A DNA stretch of 64,000 nt, from contig CM069452.1 in the NCBI GenBank assembly GCA_035610835.1, positions 66,188,919 to 66,252,918 on the forward strand, given 5' to 3'. Below are positions 24,051 through 35,100 of the stretch, one piece after another (the stretch's first letter is position 1; each line of letters opens with the position of its first letter). The translations under genes were made by a program, and so were the position numbers. This DNA comes from Ophiura sarsii. Lineage: Eukaryota; Echinodermata; Ophiuroidea; Amphilepidida; Ophiuridae. A model generated the notes under the pieces. It was not told the DNA's origin. It did no database searches and was given only the letters and a program-made list of their open reading frames with translations.

Positions 24051-26737
24051 GCTTCAAAAACTGTGACCAATCGGTTTCAAATGGGAGACCGCCTCTTATT
24101 GTTGTACCAAATGATGACTGCAGCAAGGTTTAGATACTTTCGGTTTAGTGAAAGTTTGGGATATTTAATCGTCTGTTTATGGATTCAATAAAAAGAAGAT
24201 ATTTGATATCGAAGTCACGTATAAACCTTGTCACTTGTTCGTTCTTTTGAACATACGTTACCAGCAAAAATGGAAGAGATGCATTTACGCATACATTATG
24301 CATCCTCATCAACCTAGTTTCCTCTTTACTCAAAATTACTGATAATGGAGTTTATGCAACTAATACTTGTATGTTGCGTTATAGTTTGATCTATTACAAG
24401 TTGGCGAAACCGCCTTACAGAAGGACGCGGTTGCGCAAAAAGGCAACTATAAAGCACACTGTGCATTATACGGCGACGCGTGCGTGGGACCAATACCGCG
24501 TGCTGTGTGGCCTTTATTGTACGCTTGGAGTACGTTTGAGCGCGGAGAGATAAAAACTGAATATTTCTCGCCAAATTGGAACAGGTTACCGTTAAAATAT
24601 AGTAAATCGGTATATCACTCTCCTAAAGAGCGCTCGGAGGGAGTTATTACCGTATGCAATGTACAGGGTGAATTTAAAATAAATACTGAGATATATGAAA
24701 CATTTCAATTTTCTTTGAATATTGTTTGTCTAACCGACGCCATACACCAACGACTTCATCAATAGTCAATTGTATAAAAAGTGGCGCATGATTATTATTT
24801 TGCTCGAGTAATAATGAATCATTTATGACAAATACTTAGCGGTTTTCAAAAAGGCTAATTGTGTTCAGACAGGCATAAACGTGCACACTGATGGTCGTCG
24901 AAAACCACTCAACTCATTTTTATAAAGGTATAGCTAGGCGAGCCGTCATTCATTTACCATGGATGCTAAATAAAATTGCTTGTTTATTCCAGTCGACCAA
25001 GCCCAAGTATCGTGTGCTTAATTTATTAATGCGATTGACGCTGTACGGCAGTTCATCTTTAGCGGCGGCCAGACCTCCTCAACTCGGGGGGGGGGGGGGG
25101 GGGGGGGGGTAAATGTATCTACTCAGAAAAATGTCCGAACCAATAACTTGTATGACACATGTTACATCTAACTGAGTAATGACGGTCCTCCCGTTGTGTC
25201 GGGTAACTGTTTAGGGTCGAGGAGCTAGTAATATAGCCTGCCCAGTTTAAACGCACCCTTCATCTTTATTCATTATGGTGTTACTGCCTCTGCTCTTAAT
25301 CCAACGGTTTTTTAATTCATTCGTAGTTTTACCTGCTTCGTGATAATTTGCTTTCGTTCACCTGGCGTATTGCAACCAAATAACACACCTAAAAAGGTTC
25401 ATATAACGGCTGATTTGACACATTACCTAAGTTTTAACATTGTTAACGGATATGTGAAATAACGGTTGCTTTGGCACATTACCTAAGCCTAAAGATTTTT
25501 CACCAATAATATGATTCATATTTTAGGGTATCATAAAGCTATCCAGTAGAGGCGTGAGACTTCCATACATACACACATATGTGCACCCCTCTAAGGAGAC
25601 AGAGCTGTCTCTGCCCTAAACCATAGGTTTCAAGAGACAAAACAGCTTGATACGGTTGATTAAAGTATATCAATAGCATTAGCCTGTCACGCTCTTTCCC
25701 CCTCTATTTTGTGCACCAGTAATTTGACATGGTTAGCAGCAAAGTGTGTAAGCACTCCTACTCGCTCTTATTTGCTTGTCTGAATTGATGACCAAATCGA
25801 GTTTGGCTACGTGAAAGAAATTCATCAAATACTGGTATAATGGCCGGCTCTACCTGGCATGACTAATTATTGCCGTTAAACCTTTCTTTAAACATACCAA
25901 CCGATTCTTACCAACTAAGACAATTATCAATTCTTTTCGCTTAACACACACGTGGTTTCGGGCTGTCCGGATCAAAAGCTGAGTCCTACCAAAAATGCAG
26001 CATGTTAATAATGTTAGCAGGTGCCCTAATAAGCCTGTACTATCTCAAGTATTATCACCACTCCAACAGGTGGAACTATTATATACTATGTATCTAGCCC
26101 CACCCATCCCTCAACCCCTACATTGAATTTATTTAATAAGCTTGTTTTTTAAATTATCAATTAGGCTATCAGTGGCGCTTTCGAAGACAAATTGCATATA
26201 AAAAAGCAAATATTTTCAATATATCTTTTGAATAACACACATTCATTTAGCATTTTGAATTCCGATGCCGATGATTTCATCAATGAATTAAAAAATAGAG
26301 CTATACCAAATAATGAACTTTGCATGCATGTTGGTCATGCTTGACATCACATGTATACGCTCGGTCGTTTAACTAATGAAATTAGACTTACAAAGTATGT
26401 GTCTTCCAATCCCAAAATGCAACTGGATATGACAAAAGAAATTAATTAAAATGATCGATCGGTTCTCTTAGAACGAACTCATTATAGCGGAAATTACGAC
26501 CTGTAGCCATGGTAGCCATCACATACGATAGCTCACTGTGGCTCGTGTGTAACTTGTTGATGATTACATTTTACAGGAAACTTCATTCTGGTATTTTGAA
26601 GCTTACATATCCATGCAACATTTATCTTCCGGGTTCAAGATTGTTGGAATAAGGGGATTTACAATAATAACCCGATCAATACTATTTGCAGGAATGCTGT
26701 AAAACAGCAATCAGAACGTGTACCAGTCTTACGCTTG
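24051..26737. repeat. mostly unannotated; weak similarity of 24375-24600 to 27315-27480
   Basis: Both stretches contain TATAGTTTGATC, then a GGCGAA-CCG-CTTA stretch and later GCTTGGA..GTTTG.GCGC followed by AT-rich ATAAAAA.T..ATATTT. This suggests an old duplication next to copy A of the duplicated block. No gene is recognised. Confidence 0.4.
25086..25109. repeat. poly-G tract, 24 nt
   Basis: No TIR recognised on either side. Confidence 0.85.
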
Positions 26738-27005
26738 ATTCTTTAACATTATGCTATTCTTTAACATTATGCTATTCTTTAACATTATGCTATTCTTTAA
26801 CATTATGCTATTCTTTAACATTATGCTATTCTTTAACATTATGCTATTCTTTAACATTATGCTATTCTTTAACATTATGCTATTCTTTAACATTATGCTA
26901 TTCTTTAACATTATGCTATTCTTTAACATTATGCTATTCTTTAACATTATGCTATTCTTTAACATTATGCTATTCTTTAACATTATGCTATTCTTTAACA
27001 TTATG
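26738..27005. repeat. 18-bp minisatellite, about 15 perfect copies
   Basis: The unit is CTTTAACATTATGCTATT and I see no substitution between copies. Because the unit is a multiple of three, open frames exist on both strands, but they are products of the repeat. Confidence 0.97.
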
Positions 27006-27537
27006 TCTCATTTGGCCATCACGAGACAGTGACGTAACCACGTATTCTACTAATTGCAGCACATAACGCGCACGATTCCTCGCTAAGCGCTGGCGTATAC
27101 ACACAAACGTTGAAAGGCGGGAGATACATACGCGTGCGTAAAAGCTGCGCCTGATAACTTACGTCACCGTCCAGAGGAAGCCAAACAGAGTATAGATGGA
27201 ATATCGTCAAGCGCACATGGGAAAGATAAAAACTATACCTAAATAGCAAGCCTTCCAGGAATTTAAACTGCATGAGCCACAACAAATGATTAGACAATCA
27301 CCCAAAGAACCTACTATAGTTTGATCATTTCCAAATCGGCGAAGCCGACTTACCGCAGCGAATTAATACAAAAGGACACGTATGGCTATCGTGAGCATTC
27401 GCTTGGATTCTGTTTGCGCGCTGAGAAATAAAAATATATATTTCTAGCGAATTTGATACTGATAAAACTATAATATGAAACACGTTCCACTTATGAGCTT
27501 TAATAACCTAAGACCTTACAATAAACTCGCCTTTGAT

Positions 27538-28015
27538 TCCATCGAGAGGGGAAGGATTTTACAAAAGTCACAACGGTCGCAACATGCCCGCCCCCACTCA
27601 TTCACACATTACAGGAGTTTTGAACGTGTGGGCGTCAAACTCACACACAACTCTTTAAAAGTAGAACTGATGGTACTTGCATACACTTACGGTACTTAGC
27701 AAATTGCTTGCAATGTGTGCAGCGTTCAGTCACATTCACAGAGAGCAGGAGCTCGCAATACTGTTATCGAATCCAATCATTGTTTCATTGTGTAATGGTT
27801 CATAGAAGAAGCATCTACCGGAACGTATGAATATTTTAGTCTCTATTTCTCGGCATAATGGATATAATATTGTTCGTTGAATAGAGTTATTGTTTGACTC
27901 GATATCAAAATTATAAAATATGCAGACCCACCTGTTACGCCTATAGTTATTCACTACCAAATGTAACACAACGTCGAGGCGTTGGACTAGGTACATTGAA
28001 AACGGTAAGTAAAAT
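27538..28015. repeat. dispersed duplicated block, copy A
   Basis: It aligns in the same orientation with 33653-34133: ATCGAGAGGGGAAGG near the start, GTGTGGGCGTCAAAC, TTGTGTAATGGTTCATAGA, ACCTGTTACG, GAGGCGTT, ending at ATTGAAAACGGTAAGTA. Similarity stops at the GGTAAGT, a good splice-donor sequence. Confidence 0.75.
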
Positions 28016-28115
28016 CATTCATAGCGTAATCATCTTATTATGAAAACATTGTAAAAGACATCTACATTTAATTTGATTTAATATTAGATATAAACTTAAT
28101 TACAACTTAAAACTT

Positions 28116-28618
28116 ACCAGTATCGGCCGATTTTACCAGTATTTTACCAGTTACCAGTATCGGCCGATTTTGGTACGATTTTACTGTTCAAGTATCAGTC
28201 GATACTGGAATACAACTTTGTTGACGATGATAAACAATAATAACCAATTTAAAGAAACTTTTATCTGCTATGTCGAAAAGAAAAATTGAATTTGTATCAA
28301 GGCGACGAGTTCCTACAGATCCAACCGACGCATTAACTGCAAATGTTATGATTGTCACTGTTGCTCTGAATCGGCTTCTCAAATAAAAAATAAAATAACA
28401 CAACGAACGGAATAAGAGTACTTTAGATCCCAGATACTGGTATACCTCTATCGCTCAATGCTGGAACTTAAAAGTTACCAGTATCGGTCGATACTGGTAC
28501 GATTTTACTGTTCCAATATCAGTCGATACTGGAATACCAAACTTTGTTCCAGTATTGAGCGATACTGGAAAATGTTCATGTTCCAGTATAGGGCGATACT
28601 GGTACACGTGATACCAGT
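28116..28618. mobile_element. CCAGTATCG-palindrome element, broken copy
   Basis: Two clusters (28116-28212 and 28423-28618) contain repeated CCAGTATCGNNCGATACTGG palindromes. TTTAGATCCCAGATACTGG at 28421 matches the left terminus of the complete copy at 34754-35100. Confidence 0.7.
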
Positions 28619-29309
28619 GAATTAAAACAACAAAAGAAACGTACATTGATTCACAAAACGAGCGTTCATATCAAGATTATTCCCCTTTTCAACAGTATTA
28701 CCTGACACCTTGAGTGAGACTAGACGTACACTAGTTTACTTTTCACTGCAAAGTGTAAGTTAGCAAAACACGTATATTGCTAATTTACGTCGAACGTTTC
28801 CCCTTCGTGTATTAGTTGATAATACTAATTGTGATATCCCATTGAACAATATCGCCAGTCAAAATAATGCACTTAAATGCATTTTAGCGTCGCTTGCGGC
28901 GTATACCGGCGCTATATTAATTGCCATTAGTGCTACTATTAATTATTATTAATAATATTATTTGAGAGTGGACACTCTAAGGTGTATTTTTCTCGTTATA
29001 GTTAGATATTTTTAACACATATTTGTCTTGCTTTAGATACAAGTTGTACCCATCAACTTAATAACATAGTAAAAAGTACCGCTCTTTAAAAAAAGATTGA
29101 CAGCATAACCAATATACGAGAGGACGTGATTTCACTCCATTTTCAATGAAATCGGTATCTACATGTAGGAGTGAGATAAAAGTGGCCCTCGATTTTTCCT
29201 CAATTACTAAACATATGATTTCAAAGATTAAACGCATGACAAGCACATCTTACAACATTGCCTGCCACAAACTATGGCAGGTGTCAGTTTTCTAGAATGT
29301 CATTCTTAA

Positions 29310-29546
29310 CACTTTCCACGCTGATATTGGTTTTACCATATACCAAATGTATTTTTCATAAACCTTTATCAACTTTCAATGTGTATCCCAAGGGTTACTG
29401 AACCAAATTAGGCATGTTTGTACTTATTTTGATGCATTTCTCATGGTGATTCCAAATATGGTAATAAAATCAATAATTTTGACATTTTTGAAACATTTGT
29501 GACATTTGTTAATGTCGTCTGCAGACGCCTGCCGCGTGGAAAAATG
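29310..29546. mobile_element. TTAA-type MITE, copy 3, with intact TTAA duplication
   Basis: TTAA lies at 29306-29309 and at 29547-29550. The left end is CACTTTCCACGC and the right end GCCGCGTGGAAAAATG. GTCGTCTGCAGACG is near the right end. It lies in the left arm of the large inverted repeat, and the right arm has no copy at the matching point. Confidence 0.85.
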
Positions 29547-30139
29547 TTAAGATGGTTATAAGCATGCTTGATAACGCTCGTAAACGAGAACATTCGTAGT
29601 GAAATGCACGTTCATTCTTATCATAATGTGGTGATGCGAAAATAAAAGCGTTTAAGTGTCGTATCAATTTTTACGTAAAAAACAGGCCCCTGAATTTGTC
29701 ACTGGGATGAAGCTTTAGCTATTCAAGCAAAATGCAACATTGCCGATGATTAGTTCTTTTCAACTCGTCACGAGATGTTCAAGTATTTGAACAATACTTT
29801 ACGAGAGAGACGTCATTGGAATATAAACCCAGTGATACGTCATAGCTGAACAGTATAATAGTCTGATGAAACCATCCGGAAAACAGAGTTAACCACTAAA
29901 AACCAGATGGTTATCGGGTAGAGTGGTCAAAAAGCACGTTTTTCCGTAAAGATTTGCGCGGGAACTGTATCGTGGAATGATTAATCGATAGCATGCATTG
30001 ATCATGTTTAACACACAAAAAATGACAGGAAGCTATTATTACGGGTAAGTTCATCCCAGACTACACAAGTTCAAAGCTCTACTTTTTTACTAAAGAGATT
30101 TGATTTAGAATTTGGCACACGTTGGGTTTCTATAGCACA

Positions 30140-30418
30140 GTAGTACAGACTTGTGCCGAGCTAAGCTCGCGTGCGGAGTGCCCATCTCTCTTTCCTTGGC
30201 GTTTTGGGCCAGACTCCTCAGTGTGATTTTGGCTGTAGCGTTTCGCCACTCCTCCCGCACAGCGAGTAGTATTTTACATGAAATAATGCCGGTACCCATT
30301 TATTTACCTAAGTGATGAAAGGCAAGCGCGGTAAAGTTCCTTGCCCATGGACACAACACGCTGGCCGCAACGGGATTCGAGCCAGCGAGAAAGTATCCGC
30401 TGGACCACGCGACCCAAT
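30140..30418 (-). mobile_element. tRNA-derived SINE, same family as 17541-17850
   Basis: The minus strand has a degraded A box GTCGCGTGGTCCAGC, a B box GGCTCGAATCCCG, then GTGTTGTGTCCATGGGCAAG, AAATGGGTACCGGCATT, GAGTCTGGCC and GATGGGCACTCCGC in the same order as the other copy. It sits inside the left arm of the large inverted repeat and is absent from the right arm, so it inserted after that duplication. Confidence 0.78.
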
Positions 30419-31261
30419 TTAAAGCGCAATATGAATTTATGATAAGAGCACAAGACTAACGTTGCTTGTTGCGCGCAGGAATGAGGTCGAAGTGGGATAA
30501 GCGAATGGCAAACGTCGATAAACCAAAACGGATAAACAAATTGTATTTTTACCACAAACATTTATTCAATTTAAGGGTGACAAGAAAGCAAAACCTCGTT
30601 AAATAAGCGGTTGAGTCGCGAACCTTACCAAGCTCATCAGGTTTATTAACTATAATAGAGCGTTTGAAGATCGTGACTAAGCATTAATTCGCTATAATAC
30701 ACCCTATGAAGTATCACGTTTCATTAAAGAAAAAAACACCATGTCCGATCGCTCATTGGTAATACGATACACACGTGATTTCTCTTATACGTTATGACAT
30801 AGAATCACTGTTTTGCCTGTCACAGTTCATTTAGCGACGATTCTTTTATTGAATTTGAATTCTTTAAAGATCATCATGATATCTATCTGACGAATGGCCG
30901 TCTCTTTATATCCCACGTTTCCGGTTTATCTATAGGCATTTCTTTTTTAAAGATGGATGTAAAACAATTCGCAGCAATAATAAAACGTCCCTCGAAGCAC
31001 TTTTCTAAAAGCTGTAGATTACCTTTTGGACATATCGTAATGCTTCTTGAAAGTATGATCTAAATCGAGTTCACTTGTTGCATTTCACTGAAATAGAACA
31101 TAGAACTAGGACAATAGATGCCCCAAAGAGTTCCATCCGACCTGTAATTAACCTAGTTCATGGAAAACGTTACATGTTATCTATGACAAGACACACATTA
31201 TTAGCTATTCAAGTGTAGTAAAAAGATAATGGTTAAATGTGGACGAAGTTATCACGCTATA

Positions 31262-31671
31262 CTGCCCTACCATGACAAAAGGGGGTAATGGACACTTTTT
31301 TCAAAATGGGTTTTTCTATACTAAATCATAGAAATAATATTTATACACAACTCTATCATAGCAGGAAGGAACCCTCAAAAATTCTTAATTAATGAGTAAT
31401 TAGCATATCAAAAAGGAAGCATGTTCACTTTTTACCAAATGAACCACGACAAAGGGAAGTAATGGACAACAGGAGATACAAGAAACAAGGCAAATCATGT
31501 TTTTTTGTAAGAGCCTTGAAAAGTGATGAGTGATGTTCTGTTACTGTTATATCAGTTTAATTTTGTGTACATTTTTGAATAATTTGCAGAATTTTTTTAC
31601 AAAATCATGTTTTGCCTTATAGCTCTAAACTTTCATGTTGTCCATTACTCCCTTTTGTCATGGTAGGGCAG
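31262..31671. mobile_element. 410-bp CTGCCC-type TIR element
   Basis: CTGCCCTACCATGACAAAAG and further GGGGTAATGGACA is mirrored at the right by TGTCCATTACTCCCTTTTGT and CATGGTAGGGCAG. TATA flanks it on both sides (31258-31261 and 31672-31675). Confidence 0.88.
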
Positions 31672-32220
31672 TATAGTTCCAAGTCCTGACCCTTGTTTTA
31701 GATCAAATTTGGATGATGAATCAAGTGAATATTATCAATACAAGTACTTTGATCACGACTAAGAAAGGATAACAGTTTTACTGTAGTATGTCTTGGAATT
31801 TACTGTGCAATGTCATTATCATGATTATCCCGTATGCCTTTTGTTTGTGCAATAGTAACACTATGCAATATTGTATGCAGACTTTTTGATTCCAATAATA
31901 ATCCTGTAATACATTTATGGTGCTATTATATACCGATATGTTTGTGGACATCATGATCATTACCAATGTTGTTATTTAAGATAGTGATATCTAATTGTGT
32001 TGAGTGAGGTATATCATTACACATCTAAAGGGTGGTTAAAGAACTTTAGGCCACTTCCCATCATGATACTACCGCTAGAGTGTAGCATACATTGTGATAT
32101 ATAATTTAACTTGATTTAAAAAGGATTTTCTTATTTAATGCATGGAAATTAACTCCACTGGCTAAACGGACATGTTATTTCATCATACCAGGGACACAGT
32201 TTCTACCAATCATATCAGTA

Positions 32221-33594
32221 CTGCCCCTCCAAGGTAAAAGGGCCTAACTAACAATTTCATGTTTTTGAGTTATGAAGCAAAACGTGTTTTTCTTTTAGCC
32301 TCCAAATATGTTTAGGAGATCATATTTGCTGATAACATATTTCATTTTGTCATTCCTATGTCTAATTTAACGAACCAATTTTGTTGTGAAAAAATGTTCG
32401 ATTTTCCTTCAAAATGTGAGTTAGGCCCTTTTTCCTAAGTTCTTTGGTAAATAAATGGAATGTAAAACTGACATGGAAGGTGCGTTGTACATATTATTAA
32501 TTCATTAAGAGATTTTATTAGCAATATTTTAATGAGACAAATAGAAACAAGTGTTTACAAAGTATTTTGGTTAAGTTTTAATACTATTAAATAATAATTT
32601 TGGACCATACTTAATTAAATTGGCTCAAAACATGTATTTGGAGAATTTGTCATCAAATTTCAATTAAATCTGATTATTTTCTTATATTCAAATACATTTT
32701 TGTGGCTCTCTTCTTGGTGTAGGCCTATATGATAAGAATATGTAATACTTATAGAAATGCTGAAACAAACATAACTGCATTTAATACCATTGGGTTTTTC
32801 TTTGGGGGGATATATTTTCTGACTCCACACTGCCCAACCCCCCCCCCCCCCCCCTCCCCCTTCGCCAAATTTAAAAAAAAAATCAAAAATCAAAAAATCA
32901 AAAAAAGTAAAATTAAAAATTAAAAAAATATAAATAATCATATATATTTTAAAAACAATTTTGCATATTATCATGTGCACCAGCATAATAAAAGTGTGCA
33001 TCTAGACCATTTTTGTTTTGTTTTAGTACTTTTCTAATGCATTGAAGACCAAGAACCCAATTCCCAATAATCATATTGCATTCTAATAGAAATAAAGCAG
33101 CAACCTGTACTTCAGTAATTATTAAACTAAAAATTGATGACAATTTGAATCAATTTGATTTATATGAAACTGTTGAAACAACACCTTTAAAAATAAAATT
33201 GTGTTGCATACTGCAATAAGGCCCTTTTGCTGTGGTTATTGTAATACTTTTAGAGCACAGTGTGCAGATCACTCATGCAGAAACCTACCAGTTGATTGCC
33301 TACATCCTGTTCTTTCAGTAGTCCATCTATTGAATTCAAGTGGTTAAATGTAATAAGGCCCTTTTACCCTGAGACGAATATACCTTCAGGTATATTCGTC
33401 TCAGCTTTTACCGTGGTTGTTTAGTGAAATGCCTGATGTTAGGCCCTTTCGACATGTTAATATCTAGAAACTGGAACATATTTTGACACATTTTTTTGGT
33501 TTAATATATGTAGTTTGATGTATATAATCACATGCGAGCCATAACTCAATTTTGAACATAATGTCAGTTAGGCCCTTTTACCTTGGAGGGGCAG
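32221..33594. mobile_element. 1374-bp CTGCCC-type TIR element, related to 31262-31671
   Basis: The left CTGCCCCTCCAAGGTAAAAG and GGCCTAAC is mirrored by GTTAGGCCCTTTTACCTTGG and AGGGGCAG. AGTA lies on both sides (32217-32220 and 33595-33598). GGCCCTTTT words recur inside near 32424, 33221, 33357 and 33441. The interior includes a 17-C tract (32838-32854). No transposase frame. Confidence 0.87.
33369..33404. mobile_element. 36-bp perfect hairpin insertion with 8-bp target duplication
   Basis: The sequence is CTGAGACGAATATACC, then TTCA, then the exact reverse complement GGTATATTCGTCTCAG; the T-A of the loop also pairs. CTTTTACC flanks it on both sides (33361-33368 and 33405-33412). Without it the site reads AAGGCCCTTTTACCGTGGTT, paralleling the uninterrupted AAGGCCCTTTTGCTGTGGTT at about 33219. 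Confidence 0.9.
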
Positions 33595-33652
33595 AGTAGC
33601 TGTAACATTGGAATACTTTAAATAAAGATCAACTCAAGTATTGATCTTAATT

Positions 33653-34133
33653 TTATCGAATGGGGAGGTATGTTACAACTGTTTGCAGATAGGTCGCTCG
33701 ACGCCCGCTTCCACGCATTTTACGCATGGAGCAGTTTTGAAAGCGTGGGCGTCAAACGCACACACACACAACTCTTTTGAAGTAGATTTGACGGTACTTA
33801 AAATGGTAAGACATACACTTATACGATACTGAGAGCATTGTTTTAAGTGCGTGCGGTGTTCATTCACGGAGCTTGTAACGCTGTATTGAATCATATGCTT
33901 GTTTGATTGTGTAATGGTTCATAGACTCATCCTCTACTGGAATGTGACAATAATTAAGTCACTATACCGTAGTACTCACCTATGGATATCATATTTAACG
34001 TTGAGTAGAACTATTGTGTGGTTCGATGTACAAATCATAAAATGAACATATTGCGCACCTGTTACGATAGTTGTTCACAATCGAATGTAACACACCACTG
34101 AGGCGTTCAACTACACCCATTGAACAAGGTAAG
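33653..34133. repeat. dispersed duplicated block, copy B
   Basis: Counterpart of 27538-28015, with GCGTGGGCGTCAAAC, TTGTGTAATGGTTCATAGA, CACCTGTTACGATAG and ATTGAACAAGGTAAGTC. Each block is followed by CCAGTATCG-palindrome sequence. Confidence 0.75.
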
Positions 34134-34753
34134 TCGAAACATAAATAGCGGAATGAAAATACAACTCCAGTTTGTGTAGTCAAGCCCCAACAAACAACAT
34201 TTGAAACCATTCAAAAATCAAAACATTGTTGACTTTTGTATACCTTTTTTTAATCAATTACGTGTTTTTTTATTCATTTTTCATGATTTTCAAGCTTTTT
34301 TATCAGCTTTGGTCGATAAATCGAAAACAAAACAAAATCTTAGTGTATCGCGCATATGATGATCTCACAAAGCTCCAGGTTTTAATCAGCCATTGACGTT
34401 GGTTGATAATAATAGGCTTTTGATAACTAAGCATCTATAGTTTAAAGTTAGGGTAAAGATAAATGGGGAAAGAAAAATAAATAAATAATTTAATAGAGTC
34501 AGACAGATTGACTTCCATCATTGGCATCCTTTTAAGTTAACCAAAATATGGCCTTTATACCTTGCCCGAGATGAGAGGAAATCGTCACACTTATCGGAGG
34601 AGTATGATGAAACGGTAAGATGATTGTATGATGATGAAACTCCAACATTGTTCAACATATTCTTTAAAACAAGTGATCAAGTAATCGAACTTATTTCACT
34701 GCCCATACTATTAATTCCATCATATTATAAACACTGTTGGGAAAAGTGTACCA

Positions 34754-35100
34754 TAGGTCCCAGATACTGGTATACCAGTATCGTGCAATACTGGAACATA
34801 AAAGTTGCCAGTATCGCTCGATACTGGTACGAATTTAACGTTCCAGTATCGGTCGATACTGGAACACCAAATTGTGTTCCAGTAAAACGTTTTTATGTTC
34901 CAGTATCGGGCGATATTGGTACACATGTATACGAGTAGTTGTCCAAATTTTGAACGATACTGGTACATAATTGTGTTACTGGAACATTTAATAGGTGCCA
35001 GCATCATTCGATACTGGAACACTGACTTTGGACCAGTATCGAACGATACTGGGTGTTTCAGTACATGACGATACTAGTACATTCCAGAATCTGGGATCTA
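34754..35100. mobile_element. CCAGTATCG-palindrome element, complete copy
   Basis: The left end TAGGTCCCAGATACTGG is mirrored by CCAGAATCTGGGATCTA. The interior is nearly all variants of the palindrome CCAGTATCGNNCGATACTGG, joined by short AT-rich linkers. Confidence 0.8.

Larger units (their letters stand above)
29280..31070. repeat. large inverted repeat, left arm
   Basis: It aligns, inverted, with 37160-38990. Clear pairs are AAGCTTTAGCTA (29711 with 38222), CCAGATGGTTATCGGG (29905 with 38030), TTCCACGATATAGTTCCCGC on the right with GCGGGAACTGTATCGTGGAA on the left, and TTAATTCGCTATAATACACC (30687 with 37500). Post-duplication insertions in this arm are the MITE at 29310-29546 and the SINE at 30140-30418. 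Confidence 0.82.

Noticed and set aside
26738..27005. CRISPR-like array
   Set aside because: Units are directly contiguous with no spacers, and the DNA is eukaryotic.
26686..27066. Long open frames over the 18-bp minisatellite on both strands
   Set aside because: The unit length is a multiple of three and the copies are identical, so frames stay open automatically. There is no start context or domain.
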